Assembly: GCA_030849075.1 (NCBI GenBank)
Contig: JASAOO010003402.1
Span: 1 to 55,202 of the forward strand
Source of the DNA: Zelonia costaricensis
Taxonomy: Eukaryota; Euglenozoa; Kinetoplastea; Trypanosomatida; Trypanosomatidae
Reading direction: 5' to 3'
DNA length: 55,202 bases
The notes beneath the pieces were generated by a model. That model ran no database searches and was not told the DNA's origin. It worked only from the letters and a program-made list of their open reading frames with translations. This document shows, in pieces, positions 9,874 through 20,900 of this stretch. The position numbers and the translations under genes are program-made. Each line of letters begins with the position of its first letter. Within the stretch, counting starts at the first letter, position 1.

Positions 9874-10640
9874 ACGTGCGCACTTGCTTTGCTCTATCTT
9901 GAAGCTCTTCCACGATGTACCTAAGCGAGCTCTTTTCCATGTATGTATGCGTGGTTAAGTGAGTGTGTCTGTATGTGTCCACTGAAGTGCGTACGCCACA
10001 GCACTTGATTGGACTTCTTCTCCACCCTTCCCCCCTCCTTCCCCTTTCACGTTCCACCTCGTGCTCACTCACACACCAACGAAACACGACGCGTGTCGAT
10101 GTGTGTGTGTGCGCGTGTGTGGTCTCGTTCTTTTCTTAGTCTTGTGTCTCTCAATCTTGAACCTCCTCTGCCCCTCCCCTCCGCGTCTTTCCCTCCTCGC
10201 GCCGCCTGGAATGCGATGCTCAGTCAACATCCGGGGGTCGCTCCCCCCTCCCCTCACGAACACCATCAACAACAGCCCGCCCTGCCCCTTCTGCGACCCA
10301 ACCCCGGTCCTCCGCAGCTCCTCTGGCTCCTCCCTCCTCCTTCTCCGCCCCTCCCGTTACCTTCCCCACCACTACTCCTTCCTGTCCCGCCGTCTCTCCG
10401 TGGTTGGCAACGCGGTTGTGTCGACGTTTTTCGTGTGCGTGTGTGTGTGTTGTTTGATGTACATCTTCTTCTCCTTTCCCCGCGGCACCCCAGCGGCTCA
10501 CAGCCCCGACCTCGTCTTCCCACACCGTCACCCGAGTCGTGAGTGCGCTGATGTGCGCGCTAGTTGCAAGGTGCTGCGAAGGATTGACACACGCACGCCC
10601 CCATCTTCATCTTCTCCTTGGGTGACTCGTCTCCCTACCT

Positions 10641-10788
10641 GTGTGTGTGTGTGTGTGTCCCAATGTACCACTACGACGGCTGCTTCTGCTTCATCGAACA
10701 CGTCGTTCGCTTCGCTTTCACTGGAGCGAAAGCGAAGCGAGGGACGTGCTTGCACACAACCACACAACCGCACACACACACACACACA
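10641..10788 (+). other. Nested inverted repeat / long RNA foldback
   Basis: The outer arms are (GT)9 at 10641-10658 and (CA)9 at 10771-10788, exactly complementary over 18 nt. Inside lies a hairpin with 13 perfect bp (10707-10719 with 10728-10740, 8-nt loop). It is extended by 6 bp (10699-10704 with 10743-10748) after a 2x2 internal loop, plus two or three weaker pairs out to 10695/10752. The whole 148 nt could fold as one stem with two internal loops. It is in the spacer between genes 2 and 3, so it would be transcribed in the polycistronic precursor. It could be a processing signal, a small structured RNA or a remnant of a mobile element; the sequence does not say which. Confidence 0.75.
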
Positions 10789-11367
10789 AGCACACGCACC
10801 TCGACACGAACGCGCGCGCGTTTGTGTGTGCGAGGGCATTCTCGCAGCACGGCGATTCTGCTGTGTGTGTTTCGATCGATGCGTGCCTCTGCCGGTGGGG
10901 TGGGGTTTGGGGGAGGATCGAGCCGCACGTGCGTGAGAACTCCTGACGACGTCGATTGCGATACGGGTGTGGTGCGACTGACGTCACGGCTCGATCGGCA
11001 CGAGGCGCATGACAGGCTCGCGGAAGTCTCCTTGCCCACCCCTCTCTCTCTACTGCAGCATACATGCCCACCTCTCTCTCCCTGCACTCCTGCGCTGTCG
11101 CACGTAGTTTCTTCAAACAGTTTCGCCAGCATCGCGTGCCCGAGTTTTACCGGGCTTGCGTCAGGTGTGCGAGCGACAGGAATGTGCGTCGATCGGTTCA
11201 ACTGAACGCATTCCACGTGGCCCACTCTGCCGCACACACGCAAAGCTGTCCCCTCGCCAGCCTTCATCCCCTCTCCACACCCCTCCCCTCTCTCTTCCCG
11301 GGCCCTTCGGCGCAGCCGAGGTGCGCACCTCGCACGCGGCGGCGCACCTTCGACGTAGAACAGGTAG

Positions 11368-11391
11368 CTTCTCCTCCTTTCCACCACGGAG
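11368..11391 (+). promoter_or_regulatory. Polypyrimidine tract and predicted spliced-leader acceptor, gene 3
   Basis: A pyrimidine tract at 11368-11382 is followed by an AG at 11390-11391, about 120 nt before the ATG. A longer tract at about 11254-11298 is an alternative. Confidence 0.4.
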
Positions 11392-11441
11392 GACGGCGCG
11401 TCCACATAGAAACCGCTGCTGACTAACTCACGCATTCACCT

Positions 11442-11462
11442 ACACACACACACACACACACA
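11442..11462 (+). repeat. (CA)10 microsatellite before gene 3
   Basis: A CA tract ending 49 nt before the start codon of gene 3, probably in the 5' UTR if the upstream acceptor is used. Confidence 0.9.
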
Positions 11463-11511
11463 AGCACATAAAGATACGACCACACCCAACAACGCGTGCG
11501 AGACGGTGGCA

Positions 11512-14500
11512 ATGCACGGCAGGTCGAGCTCTCTAGAGGCCAGCCGCGACACGCAGCCCGCCGCCCCGGTATCCACGCCCCCGCCCTCGCCGCCGCCACA
11601 CGGCGCCACCGACGCCGCGGTAGACGACCACGCCGCCGCCGCAGTAGCAGCAGCAGCCCCGGATGCACCGGAGCCGGACTACCTCCGCTACGACGCGAAC
11701 GCAATCCTCGACGCACTACTCCGCATGACATCAACCACTACCGCCACTGCCCCCTTCACCGCGACAGCTGCCAGCGACGCCCGCACATCAGCTGCAGCTG
11801 TCGCTGCGGCGCCCTCACAACTCCCCACCGCGGCGACCCCATCGCCGTCCGTGATGGGGCGCAGCTTGAGCCCCTCAGACGGGCCGCACTACCTCGACGC
11901 AACGACTGAGGCCGACAGTGCCGCTGCCGTCGTCACAGAAGAGGCAGCAGCTGCAGCGTCCACGACACCCACAAGCTGTGGCGCCTCGCACACCCCCAAC
12001 ACGCACCCGCTCGCGACGCCCGTCACCGGAACACCCGCTGCGGCTCAAGCCCGTTCCCATCGCGATCCCCGCCGCGAGGCGCAAGCGAGCGGCGATGTCG
12101 AGCGTGAGGTGTCGGTGGAACGCCTGAGTCGCGGCCGGCACTCCAGCATTCGCGTCGTCGGCAGAGTCCCGAGCGGCAGCACCGGCAGTCACGCGCTCGA
12201 TGCGGCGACCTTGCCGACAGGGCTGGTCTCCTCTACACATGCCACACCCAGCACCACAGCAGCATGGAACGTCTCGCCTCACGCCGACACACGGCAGCGC
12301 CCACTGCAGCCGGCACCGGCATCGTCGTCGGCGCAGGCGGCGGGGCTCGGCGGACGTGGGGGTACGTCGGCTGGGCAGCCCGCCGCTTCCCCGCGACTCG
12401 GCACAAGCACCGCACTGTCGCTGAACGCGGTCGGCGGGCCGCAGTGGCAGCACGCCTTCGCCGCGACGGCGCAGCGGCTGCTGAGTGAGACACAGCAGCA
12501 GGTGCAGGACCTGCGCCGGTACCGATCTGCGGCCTTGCGCGAGGCCCAGCGCGCCGACGTCCTCGCCGCGGCGCAGCAGTCCGCGGAGGCGCAGCTGGCC
12601 GAGCTCACGACGCAGCGCGGAGAGGAGAGGGCGGCGCATCAGCGCGCCGTGCAGGAGGTTTCGCGCCAGGTGTTGTGCCTCGAGGAGGCGGTTGGGCTGC
12701 TGCGGCGCACCAAGGTCGACCTGCAGCGTCAGCTCCAACAGGCACAAACGGACGCGGCAGAGGCGCAGCGTATGCACGCCGCTGACGTGCATCAGCTGCG
12801 AGAGGACCTCGCGCGGCTGGGCCGGGACGCACGTGCCGCGCACCAACGCATGAAGGAGGAGCGGGGCGCGTGGGCGGCAAGGGAGGCGGCGCTGCAACTG
12901 GAGCTGACGACGCACCGAGCACACAACGAGCGGCTGCTCCACGAGTCAAACAGCGGTGATGCTGCAGCCGCTGCTTCCGCTCCTTCCTCTGCAGCGCTGG
13001 TCGTGCAGCCGGAACGCGCTAATGCAGCTGTCAACACCACTACTGCAAACTCGAATTCTGTGAGGTCTTCAGCTGCTGCGAGCACAGAGAGCGCCTCGAG
13101 CTCGTACGAGCGGGTGCACCGCGATGTCCTGGCCCAGCAGCACCTGCGGGAACAGACGATACTGTCGGAGCTGGAGAAGGTCGAGGCGCGGCGGCAGCAG
13201 GAGTGCGGCCAGCGTCGCGCAGCCGAGATGCAGGTGGCGGCGCTGCTGGAGCAGAACGCGCAGTTGCAGGAGTCGCTGGCTGCGGCCGTGCGTTCCCGTG
13301 ATGACACACCCGAGCGCGCCGACGTGAGCTGCCATGCGCGTGACGCAGCAGCAGAGCTCGTCGATGCCGCGGCACTGATGCAGCACCACCACGAGTCGCT
13401 GAAGGAATACCGAGTGGCGGAGCAGCAGCGGCATCAGCAGCAGTACGAGGCGACCCTGGCGGAGCTGCAGCGTGAGTACGCGCAGCTGCTCGAGGCGAGC
13501 GACGAGCTCGCAGAACGACTGGCGCGTCGCACGAGGGAGTCGGCAGAGGAGTGGACTGCGCTACGCAGCGGTGTGGTGTCGGCAATACGCGCGGTAGACA
13601 TGCATGAGGACGACTTGGATGCCGTGCACGCAGAGCTCGCGGCAGACGCGTCGGCCGCTGGTGGTGCTGACGTCGTGCGTGCGGTGTGCCGGCTTGTGCA
13701 GGTTCTTTGCGCGCAGCGTGACGCGGCGGCGGTTGCTGCGCAGGCCGCGTTGGAGCAGCGCCGGCTTTCCAACCTCGAAGACGCGCTCCAGGCCGCCGAG
13801 GCGCAGAACCAGGAGCGACGCACGTTGCTGGAGGCGACGGAGGCGGAGCTGCATGAGGCGCGGCGTGCCCTCGCGGTGTGGCAGCAGCGGCAGCAGGCGT
13901 TGACGGCGAGGCAGGATTTGCAGGCGGCGGCCTTGCGCACCGCACAGGCGCAGCTGCAACAGGTGGCGTCCGTGGCTCGTCGCGCCATGCGGGAGTACGG
14001 AAAGCCGCTGTCTGCCGTGCAGCTTCGCACGGGTGCCGCCGGCGCGCCCCTCTCACACGATGTCGAAGGCGATGGCGGCCATTCCCGCGGAGCCTCCGTC
14101 CGCTTCTCCCCATCACTCGTCTCGTCAACGGCTCACGAAGCTGCAGCGGTGTCGGAGAAGCTCACAGCAGCATCGACGTCAACCGTGCGCGGCGCGCATT
14201 CGGTGGGATTGGACGGAGAAGGCGATCCGCTGCAACTGATGGGTGGGGAGGAGGACGAGGAGGAGGGAGCGTCCTCGTCGACTACGGGCACTGCCGCGCT
14301 GCCGCGTCCTGCGCGCGCCGATGGGGATGGCGAGCCCGGTGTGCCCTCCGACATTACCGCCGACGTCACGGTCGTGTCCAAGGCACTCTTCAAGCTGCTC
14401 ACTGCCTGGCGCCACCGCCAGCACCACCTAGTCGAGTCGCACGCCGCACTGGAGCGCCAACTCGCTGACCTCGAGGAGCAGCAGCGCAGTACCACGGAGC

Positions 14501-17298
14501 GGCAGCAGGCGGTTGAGGCACACGTGCAGCAGCAGCTGCGCCTCTCCCGCGCAGCAGAGCACCGGCACGAACAGAAGGCAGAAGAACTGCAACGGGCACT
14601 CGACGCGGCCACGGACCAGCACGCCGCGGAGGAGGTCCGCGCACGTCAGCGGGTCACGGCGTTGGAGACGGAGCTCGAGGCCCTGCAGCGCCGCCTGCAG
14701 TCGAGCAACCGGGAGCTGCACACCGCAGAGCAGGCACTGGTGGAAGCCGCTGTGGGGCGCAGCGAGCACGGCGCCGCCCTGGCAGCCCTGCAGGACGCGC
14801 TGGGCAACGCCGTCGACGAGCGCGATCGACTGACGCGGCACGAGATGGACCTTCGCGTGCACACCGAAGACCTCGAGGCGCAGCTGGAGGGGGCATCACA
14901 GAACCAGGATGCACTGCACGCCATGCTCACCTCCTGCCTCACGTCTCTGGTCCGCCTCTTGGCCGACCACCAGCAGCTTCGAGCGCACTACGAGGTGCTG
15001 GGTGCGCTTGCCGCGCGGGACGGGATGTGCCTTGCTGTGGTGGAGGGTGTACTGCGGGCCACGTTGCCAGGAGACGGCGGTGCGACGCCGCCGCTGCTGC
15101 TGCTGAGACCACCACCACCACCACGACAACTTCTGGCCAATGCACATCATCTCCGCAGCGTTGTGATCGCTGTCTGCGCGGTCCGGCGCCTTGCCCGCTT
15201 CGTCACGCATCGGCACGGCGTGCTGCAGCGCGGTGATGCCACCGCTGCTCCCCCTCCATCCTCTGCCGCCGACGACGTGGCGCGTCCCTCGGTGCTGCTT
15301 GCTCTCTCCGCACCGGAGACGGCGGCGGCGGTAACGCACGAGGTCAGCCAAGAGGCGGCGATGCTGGCCGGCTCCGCAGCTCGTCTCTTGCGACGCTACA
15401 CGACTCCTTCTCGGCCAGGTGCAGCACCGGTGCGTGGCGTGTGGCCGGTCGTGCGTCTGCCGCCTCCATCGGCGCTGGCCAAGGCGTACCTCAACGCTCA
15501 CCGCGCCACGAGACCGGAGTCGGACACTGCCGCCGACGGGCATGCGCAGAGCTTGCGGCATCTGCTGACGGCGGCGCAGCTCGACACGCAGGCTCCGGCG
15601 ACGCGGCATGTGTGGGCGGAGATGTTGTCAGCGGTCTCGGCGAGTGCGGCGCTGCAGGCGCAAGTGCAGCAGGAACGTCGCGTGCACCGCGCCTGGGCGC
15701 ACGCACTGGGGAAGTGCGCCACGCAACCCCGCCCCGATCTCCCCGACTTCGCTGATGTGCTTCCACGTCGCCTTGCTGCGGCCCTGCAGCGTCACCTCGC
15801 CACAAGCGCGCTGCAGCTCCGGCACTTGACGGAGGCCAAGGCGATGGTGCAGCGCCTCGTGCACCAGAATGGCACGCTTGTGTCGGCGCTGGAGAAGCGC
15901 AGCCACGAGCACGCGAGTGCCATCGCCGAGCTCGATGGAGCCCGTGCGCAGCTGCACGAGCGGCTCGCCAGTCAGGAGGACGTCACTGTCGTGCAGGCGC
16001 GGCTCGTCGACACCCACGCGGCGCTGCTGCAGGAGCGGAAGCAGCGACGCGCCGCGGAGGACAAGCTCGCGAAGCTGCACGACGAGCGTGTCACGTGGCT
16101 CGGCGCGCAGGAGACGTACAAGCGCGAGGTGTACGCGCTGCACATGGAGCTCGCGGAGGTGGAGGCGGCTGCAGCGAGTCGACGGCCGCGTGGGGCGAGC
16201 CATGCGAGCGATGCTCGTGACACCACGCGTGCGTCGGCGCTGACGATAGAGACGGAGGCCCCCAGCGCCGTGACGGAGGCCGCCGCACAGCTGCACCGTG
16301 GCGGTCACTTCCCCGTCACGCACAGCCCCGTGCGGGGTGCCAACGCAGCAGCAGCAGCAGCAGCAGCGTGCCTGAGTAGCGAGAGGGAGTCTCGACGCAG
16401 CGCGGAGAACACGTACTACGACAGCCTCCTTCGCCGTGCGCGGCCCGGCGACGCGGAGGGTGGTGCCCATCGCGCCAGTGCGGACGGGAGCGCAGGTGGG
16501 GCCGCGCGCACCACCACCGCGCCGCTCGAGTACGTGCCACGCTTCAATCTGCCCGCACCGCACGAGCTCTGCCACCGGGCAGGCGACCTGCGCGTGGCGA
16601 CGACCTCGCAACGGGCACTGCCGCCGGCGCACTGCGCCCACGCGACGTCAGCGCTGGCGACGCGGGCAACGAGGCCGCTGGAGCTCTTCGTGCCCAACAT
16701 CGTGCGGTGTCAAGAGAAGGCGTCGCCGGAAGCACCGGTAGCACCGGCACCGGCGCCCAACGCGTCGGACGGGGTGGCCTTCGCGGCCTCAGCCAGTCTG
16801 CACGCTGGTGCTGCCGATGTCGTCGACAGCGCCGCTACGCCTCCGCCGCTGGCGCGACACCCACCGCGCCGTCCCACTGTCCAACCGCTCGCGTCGCCGC
16901 CCGCGCCGCAGGTACAGCTGCACAGGGACGAAGCAGCCCGCGCGCTGGTGCCCCACGTCCGCGGCGTAGCCGTGCCACTGCGCACACACGCGTCATCACC
17001 ACCGCAATTGTCAAGCTCGCAGCCACAGCCATCACCGGCGCTCTCCCAGAGCACGGCGTCCTTTCGGTCCGTGACGCACGATCCGGCGCCCGTGGAGCCA
17101 ACCTCAGCGGCAGCGGAAGTGAGGGCCGCCCCCTCCCGGAGCATCTCGCAGCGGCTCAGCTACTCCGTGTCGGCCGACACACACACGGAGGCGCCCGCCT
17201 CGACGCGCGAGCCCTCGACGTCGGTGCCGGTCCGCAACAGCTACACGATGCAGCCCGTGAGTGGCCCGCTGTACTTCACAGCACGCGCCACCCGCTAG
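11512..17298 (+). CDS. Large coiled-coil protein, 1928 aa
   Basis: The frame opens two codons earlier at a GTG (11506), but the first ATG is 11512. Residues 1-310 are Ala/Pro/Thr/Ser-rich and probably disordered. Long coiled-coil segments rich in Gln, Glu, Arg, Leu and Ala with heptad-like spacing follow at about 312-480, 530-835, 950-1135 and 1370-1560. They are separated by low-complexity linkers and a Leu/Arg-rich helical block at about 1140-1350. The last 350 residues are Pro/Ala/Ser-rich. No motor, kinase or membrane motif is visible. The architecture resembles structural proteins of basal body, flagellum or cytoskeleton in trypanosomatids. That is analogy only, and I recognise no family. 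Codon use (strong G/C at third positions) matches its neighbours. Confidence 0.88.
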   Translation: MHGRSSSLEASRDTQPAAPVSTPPPSPPPHGATDAAVDDHAAAAVAAAAPDAPEPDYLRYDANAILDALLRMTSTTTATAPFTATAASDARTSAAAVAAAPSQLPTAATPSPSVMGRSLSPSDGPHYLDATTEADSAAAVVTEEAAAAASTTPTSCGASHTPNTHPLATPVTGTPAAAQARSHRDPRREAQASGDVEREVSVERLSRGRHSSIRVVGRVPSGSTGSHALDAATLPTGLVSSTHATPSTTAAWNVSPHADTRQRPLQPAPASSSAQAAGLGGRGGTSAGQPAASPRLGTSTALSLNAVGGPQWQHAFAATAQRLLSETQQQVQDLRRYRSAALREAQRADVLAAAQQSAEAQLAELTTQRGEERAAHQRAVQEVSRQVLCLEEAVGLLRRTKVDLQRQLQQAQTDAAEAQRMHAADVHQLREDLARLGRDARAAHQRMKEERGAWAAREAALQLELTTHRAHNERLLHESNSGDAAAAASAPSSAALVVQPERANAAVNTTTANSNSVRSSAAASTESASSSYERVHRDVLAQQHLREQTILSELEKVEARRQQECGQRRAAEMQVAALLEQNAQLQESLAAAVRSRDDTPERADVSCHARDAAAELVDAAALMQHHHESLKEYRVAEQQRHQQQYEATLAELQREYAQLLEASDELAERLARRTRESAEEWTALRSGVVSAIRAVDMHEDDLDAVHAELAADASAAGGADVVRAVCRLVQVLCAQRDAAAVAAQAALEQRRLSNLEDALQAAEAQNQERRTLLEATEAELHEARRALAVWQQRQQALTARQDLQAAALRTAQAQLQQVASVARRAMREYGKPLSAVQLRTGAAGAPLSHDVEGDGGHSRGASVRFSPSLVSSTAHEAAAVSEKLTAASTSTVRGAHSVGLDGEGDPLQLMGGEEDEEEGASSSTTGTAALPRPARADGDGEPGVPSDITADVTVVSKALFKLLTAWRHRQHHLVESHAALERQLADLEEQQRSTTERQQAVEAHVQQQLRLSRAAEHRHEQKAEELQRALDAATDQHAAEEVRARQRVTALETELEALQRRLQSSNRELHTAEQALVEAAVGRSEHGAALAALQDALGNAVDERDRLTRHEMDLRVHTEDLEAQLEGASQNQDALHAMLTSCLTSLVRLLADHQQLRAHYEVLGALAARDGMCLAVVEGVLRATLPGDGGATPPLLLLRPPPPPRQLLANAHHLRSVVIAVCAVRRLARFVTHRHGVLQRGDATAAPPPSSAADDVARPSVLLALSAPETAAAVTHEVSQEAAMLAGSAARLLRRYTTPSRPGAAPVRGVWPVVRLPPPSALAKAYLNAHRATRPESDTAADGHAQSLRHLLTAAQLDTQAPATRHVWAEMLSAVSASAALQAQVQQERRVHRAWAHALGKCATQPRPDLPDFADVLPRRLAAALQRHLATSALQLRHLTEAKAMVQRLVHQNGTLVSALEKRSHEHASAIAELDGARAQLHERLASQEDVTVVQARLVDTHAALLQERKQRRAAEDKLAKLHDERVTWLGAQETYKREVYALHMELAEVEAAAASRRPRGASHASDARDTTRASALTIETEAPSAVTEAAAQLHRGGHFPVTHSPVRGANAAAAAAAACLSSERESRRSAENTYYDSLLRRARPGDAEGGAHRASADGSAGGAARTTTAPLEYVPRFNLPAPHELCHRAGDLRVATTSQRALPPAHCAHATSALATRATRPLELFVPNIVRCQEKASPEAPVAPAPAPNASDGVAFAASASLHAGAADVVDSAATPPPLARHPPRRPTVQPLASPPAPQVQLHRDEAARALVPHVRGVAVPLRTHASSPPQLSSSQPQPSPALSQSTASFRSVTHDPAPVEPTSAAAEVRAAPSRSISQRLSYSVSADTHTEAPASTREPSTSVPVRNSYTMQPVSGPLYFTARATR

Positions 17299-17951
17299 TC
17301 CGCAGCGATGACGGCGGCAGCAGTGGAGGCGGCGGGGCGGGGGGAGGGAGGGGCATGGGCGGCGATGTGGATCGCACGAACAAGTGACCGAGCACGCATC
17401 AAGTCCACGCTTGACGCGCACGCATGGGATGTGTGAAGAAGGGCTCCGCCTCCCTCAGCAACGCCACCGCACACGTCAACCCCCCCCCCGCACAAAGGAA
17501 AGACGAATTCGGCGTGCAACACGCCTGCATCCACATCCAACCATCAAGACACGGGGCTCAGCCACGTGCGCGAGTTGCGGCCGTCACCGCAGAACGTATT
17601 TCCGCGGGTTCGCCCCTTCGCCTCTTCACCAAACCCCCCTCCGTCCGTCCTCCACTCCCCGTGCGGGGTCCGACGTTTGCCTTTCTTGTGTCTCGCCGCT
17701 CCTCCCGCCCCCCCCCACCCCTCCGCTCACCCACCCACGCCTCTTGGCGATGTGCGTGTGTTGCGTGTCTACACCGTAGTACGATGAAGCTGCATTCTTG
17801 CCTCCCGCTCCATCCCTCGTTGATGCACGCCCATCTCATCACATACACTAACACACTGTCCAGCTCGATCACCACCTCTCCGAACGGGCCTCTGCGCACC
17901 CCCCACTTCTCACTCCTTGTTTTCCAAAGCACATCGCTGTGACGTCTCTGG
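17299..17951. other. Intergenic region, genes 3-4
   Basis: The shortest spacer in the window (653 nt). It is pyrimidine-rich with C runs. Unlike most other spacers, it has no long GT or CA tract. No gene was seen. Confidence 0.6.
17899..17929 (+). promoter_or_regulatory. Polypyrimidine tract and predicted spliced-leader acceptor, ATG6
   Basis: A C/T-rich tract at 17899-17925 is followed by an AG at 17928-17929, leaving a 22-nt 5' UTR before the ATG at 17952. Confidence 0.45.
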
Positions 17952-20900
17952 ATGCGTGCCGAGGCAGCGGTGAATGCACTGACGAGCTCTCCTGCGGTGG
18001 CGCAGCTGGCCACGCCCACGACCCTCACCACCAGCCCCGCCGCCGTCGTGCCCTCGAACCAGTCCACCCCACGGCGCGCCCCGCTGCCGCCCCCGTCGTC
18101 CACCGCACACACCCCACACGACGCATGCCAGCCGCCATCCAGGTCCCTGTCTTCTCCCCACGCAGAGAGACGCGCGCACGCCGCCGCCGCTGCCGCTGTT
18201 CCCCCTGCGAGTGCCCTGCGCTTCACGTGTTGCCGCTGCCGCCGCCCGTTTCTCGTCGTGCCGGGCGCACCGCGCTGCTATCCATCGCCGCGAGCGCCCG
18301 CTGTAGCACCGGCCGCCGCGGTCCAACCGGCAGCACCGAGCGTCTCGGCCAGTCCTGCAGAGGCTAACCGCGTGCCCTTCACGCCGACGACGCCGCACAC
18401 GCTGGAGGCGGTCGTGCGGGCCTCGCACACCACGGCGGGCACCGCGCGTCACTACCGGCCGTTGCCCGGGCCGCGTCAGGAGACGGAGGTCGCGCTCGGC
18501 GGCGCCGCAGCGCCTGCCGTGACGTCCACGCGGGTGTACCACGCGCAGAACTTCGACGAGGACAGCAGCGGCAGCGGTCACGGCGGCGATGATGCCGTGG
18601 CGTTGTCGGAAGACCCCGCACTGCTCGCTGCCCTTCCGCTTGACCTCTTCTCCACTTCGGCCAAGCTGCTATCCACGGCGCAGCTGACAGACCTCCTGCA
18701 CCGTGCCCACCGCGCCGGCACCGCTGCCGCGTCGAGCGCCTCCAACGACGTGCGACGCTATGGCAGCCTCCGCGGCGTTGCCGGCGGGTCCAGCCTGTGC
18801 GTGGACGCCCCCGTCACCGCCGAGCCCCGCAGCTCTCCCTTGAACGGCACCTGCAGCACCGCGCCGGCGTCTGATGCTGCCGCAGCTGCAGCCGCGGCGG
18901 CATCGGCGAGCCCAACGACAGCTGCCGCGGCGGCTGTCGTGAGTGTGCTGCAGCTGCGCGACTTTGGCGTGACGGTGTTGCCGGCATCAGCGGGGTGTCT
19001 GCCACGTACACCGCAGCCGGCCAAGGGCAGGTCGCCGGTGCTGTGGAACGGCAGGAGGTCGGCACGAGCGCATGACGCTGAGGTCCACGCGCCGTCCCCG
19101 CCGCTGGCGTCGTCGACCTCCACCCTGCCCCCGCCGTCCCTCACGTCCCTGAGGACGGAGGACGAGCTAGAAGTGGTGGGAGGCAGCAGCGAGGGTGACT
19201 CCGAAGCGGGTGCCGCTGCAGCCGGCGACGGCGGGGCGAGCACGCCGACACCGACCGCAACGCCACCGCCGCCGGGGGCGATGTCGGTGGACCTGCACAC
19301 ACCCCTCACGCACCCGGTCGTGGAGGACGACGTGGCCGCGTCGGAGCTGCAGCTCGCTGAGCTGGAGAGCTGGGCGACGCCGCCAGCGCGGAGGCTGCAT
19401 CTGGAGAGTCTTCCGCCGCGCTCCGCGTCCGCCGCCGCCTCCACGCTCTCTTTTGAGGAGCAGTGCCGACGGTGGATGCGGCTGTTGGCGCGCAGCGCTC
19501 CGCCGTACGAACAACCGGTGTGCCGGGACTGCTGGCAGGAGTGCTGCCTGGCCCCGCTGCAGCAGCGAGTGCGACTGGCGGTGGACACGGCGCAGACGCT
19601 GACCGCCGCTTCCGCCTCCCCCGCATCGACGGCGCGACTCATGACCATGTGCTGCTCCGCAGACTCATCGCCGCCTCCGCCCCCTCGGTGTGATCGCGGG
19701 CACGGAAGGCATGTGGGCACGACGGCAATGCTGGTGCGCGGCCTGCCACTCGACGCGGTGGCCGCCAACCTCTTCGGTGACGAGGCCGAGAGCCTCTTGA
19801 GCTCCCTCGAGGCGCTCTCCGCCCCTCACGCGCGGCCGCACGCAGCCCGGCACGTCGACGCACATGGATCGTCGATGCTGCAGGCCGACTTCTCCGTCTC
19901 CGCGTCGGAGTTGGGTGAGACGGGTGCTGACAACGCCGACACGGAGGTGGACGGGGCGTGCCGGGCGATGCAGCAGGAGCTGGAGGAGCTCACACGGCAG
20001 CAGGCACGCGTGGACCGTCAGCTGGGCGAGCTGCGCAGCGTGCTGCAGGCGCTCGACGCGACTCCCTTGGCTGTCACGGGCGCGACGGGGGACTGCAACG
20101 GTGGGCACGGGGGTAGGGGGGCGGAGGGTTGGCCGGCGCTCGCGGCGGCGCACAACCGCCGTGAGGTGCACCGCGCCTTCACCATCGGTGATGAAGCGGC
20201 GGAGCGGCAGCGGAGCATGGCGCACCTGCGCACGAGCTTCGCGTACGTCTTCGGCACTTCGATCGACGCCTTCGCCTTTCCGGTGCACGTCGCGGGGCCG
20301 ATCGGGTTGATTGCAGGGTTGCGGCTCGGCCTGGTACCGCCCTACACGGGGTCCGCCGGTGGCGCGGCGTGTGCAACAGACGAGCCGTGCCGCGGCACCA
20401 CGGACACATCTGCCGGGTCTGTGCTCTCTTCCCCGCCATCCGCCTCGCAGCAGGACACCGAGGTGCCGGCAGAGACGGTGTGCCTCGACGGCTTCGTGCA
20501 CCGCCAAGTCACGTGCGCGCAGCTGCTGCTGAGCGGCAACACGAGCGCCGACAGCGGCGACGCGCTCGGCGAGGCAGCGGGGCTTCCGGGAGGGCGAGGC
20601 AGCGCGGCGGCCGTGGGGGTGGCGGCAACAACGTCCGCAGCGGCAGCGACGGCCGCCGCAGCGCCAGCCGCCTCGGCCAACACGAATGTGCGTGTGTCGC
20701 CGGCGGAGGTGAATGCGGCCTGTGGCTACCTGCTGCTCCTCCTGAACTACCTTGCCCACGTGAACGGCTTCTCCTTCCAGTCTGCGGTGCTGCGGCCCGC
20801 AGGGGACCGCAGCACGGTGGGTCTGCTCAAGCGCGTGCCGATTGCAGGGCAGGGCGGGTCGGGCGCCAGCGCGGCAGCCGCCGGTGTCGGTTCAAACGCG

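Larger units (their letters stand above)
9821..11511. other. Intergenic region, genes 2-3
   Basis: A 1.7-kb spacer with no supportable gene. It holds GT tracts at 9855-9873, about 10100-10112, about 10436-10449 and 10641-10658, CA tracts at 10771-10788 and 11442-11462, and a nested inverted repeat at 10641-10788. The part at 11140-11220 is less pyrimidine-biased and contains short inverted repeats, but no tRNA- or snoRNA-like signature could be confirmed. Confidence 0.6.

Noticed and set aside
11140..11220. Cluster of short inverted repeats that might be a tRNA or snoRNA
   Set aside because: No T-loop/anticodon arrangement and no C/D or H/ACA boxes could be identified. Stems are only 5-7 bp.
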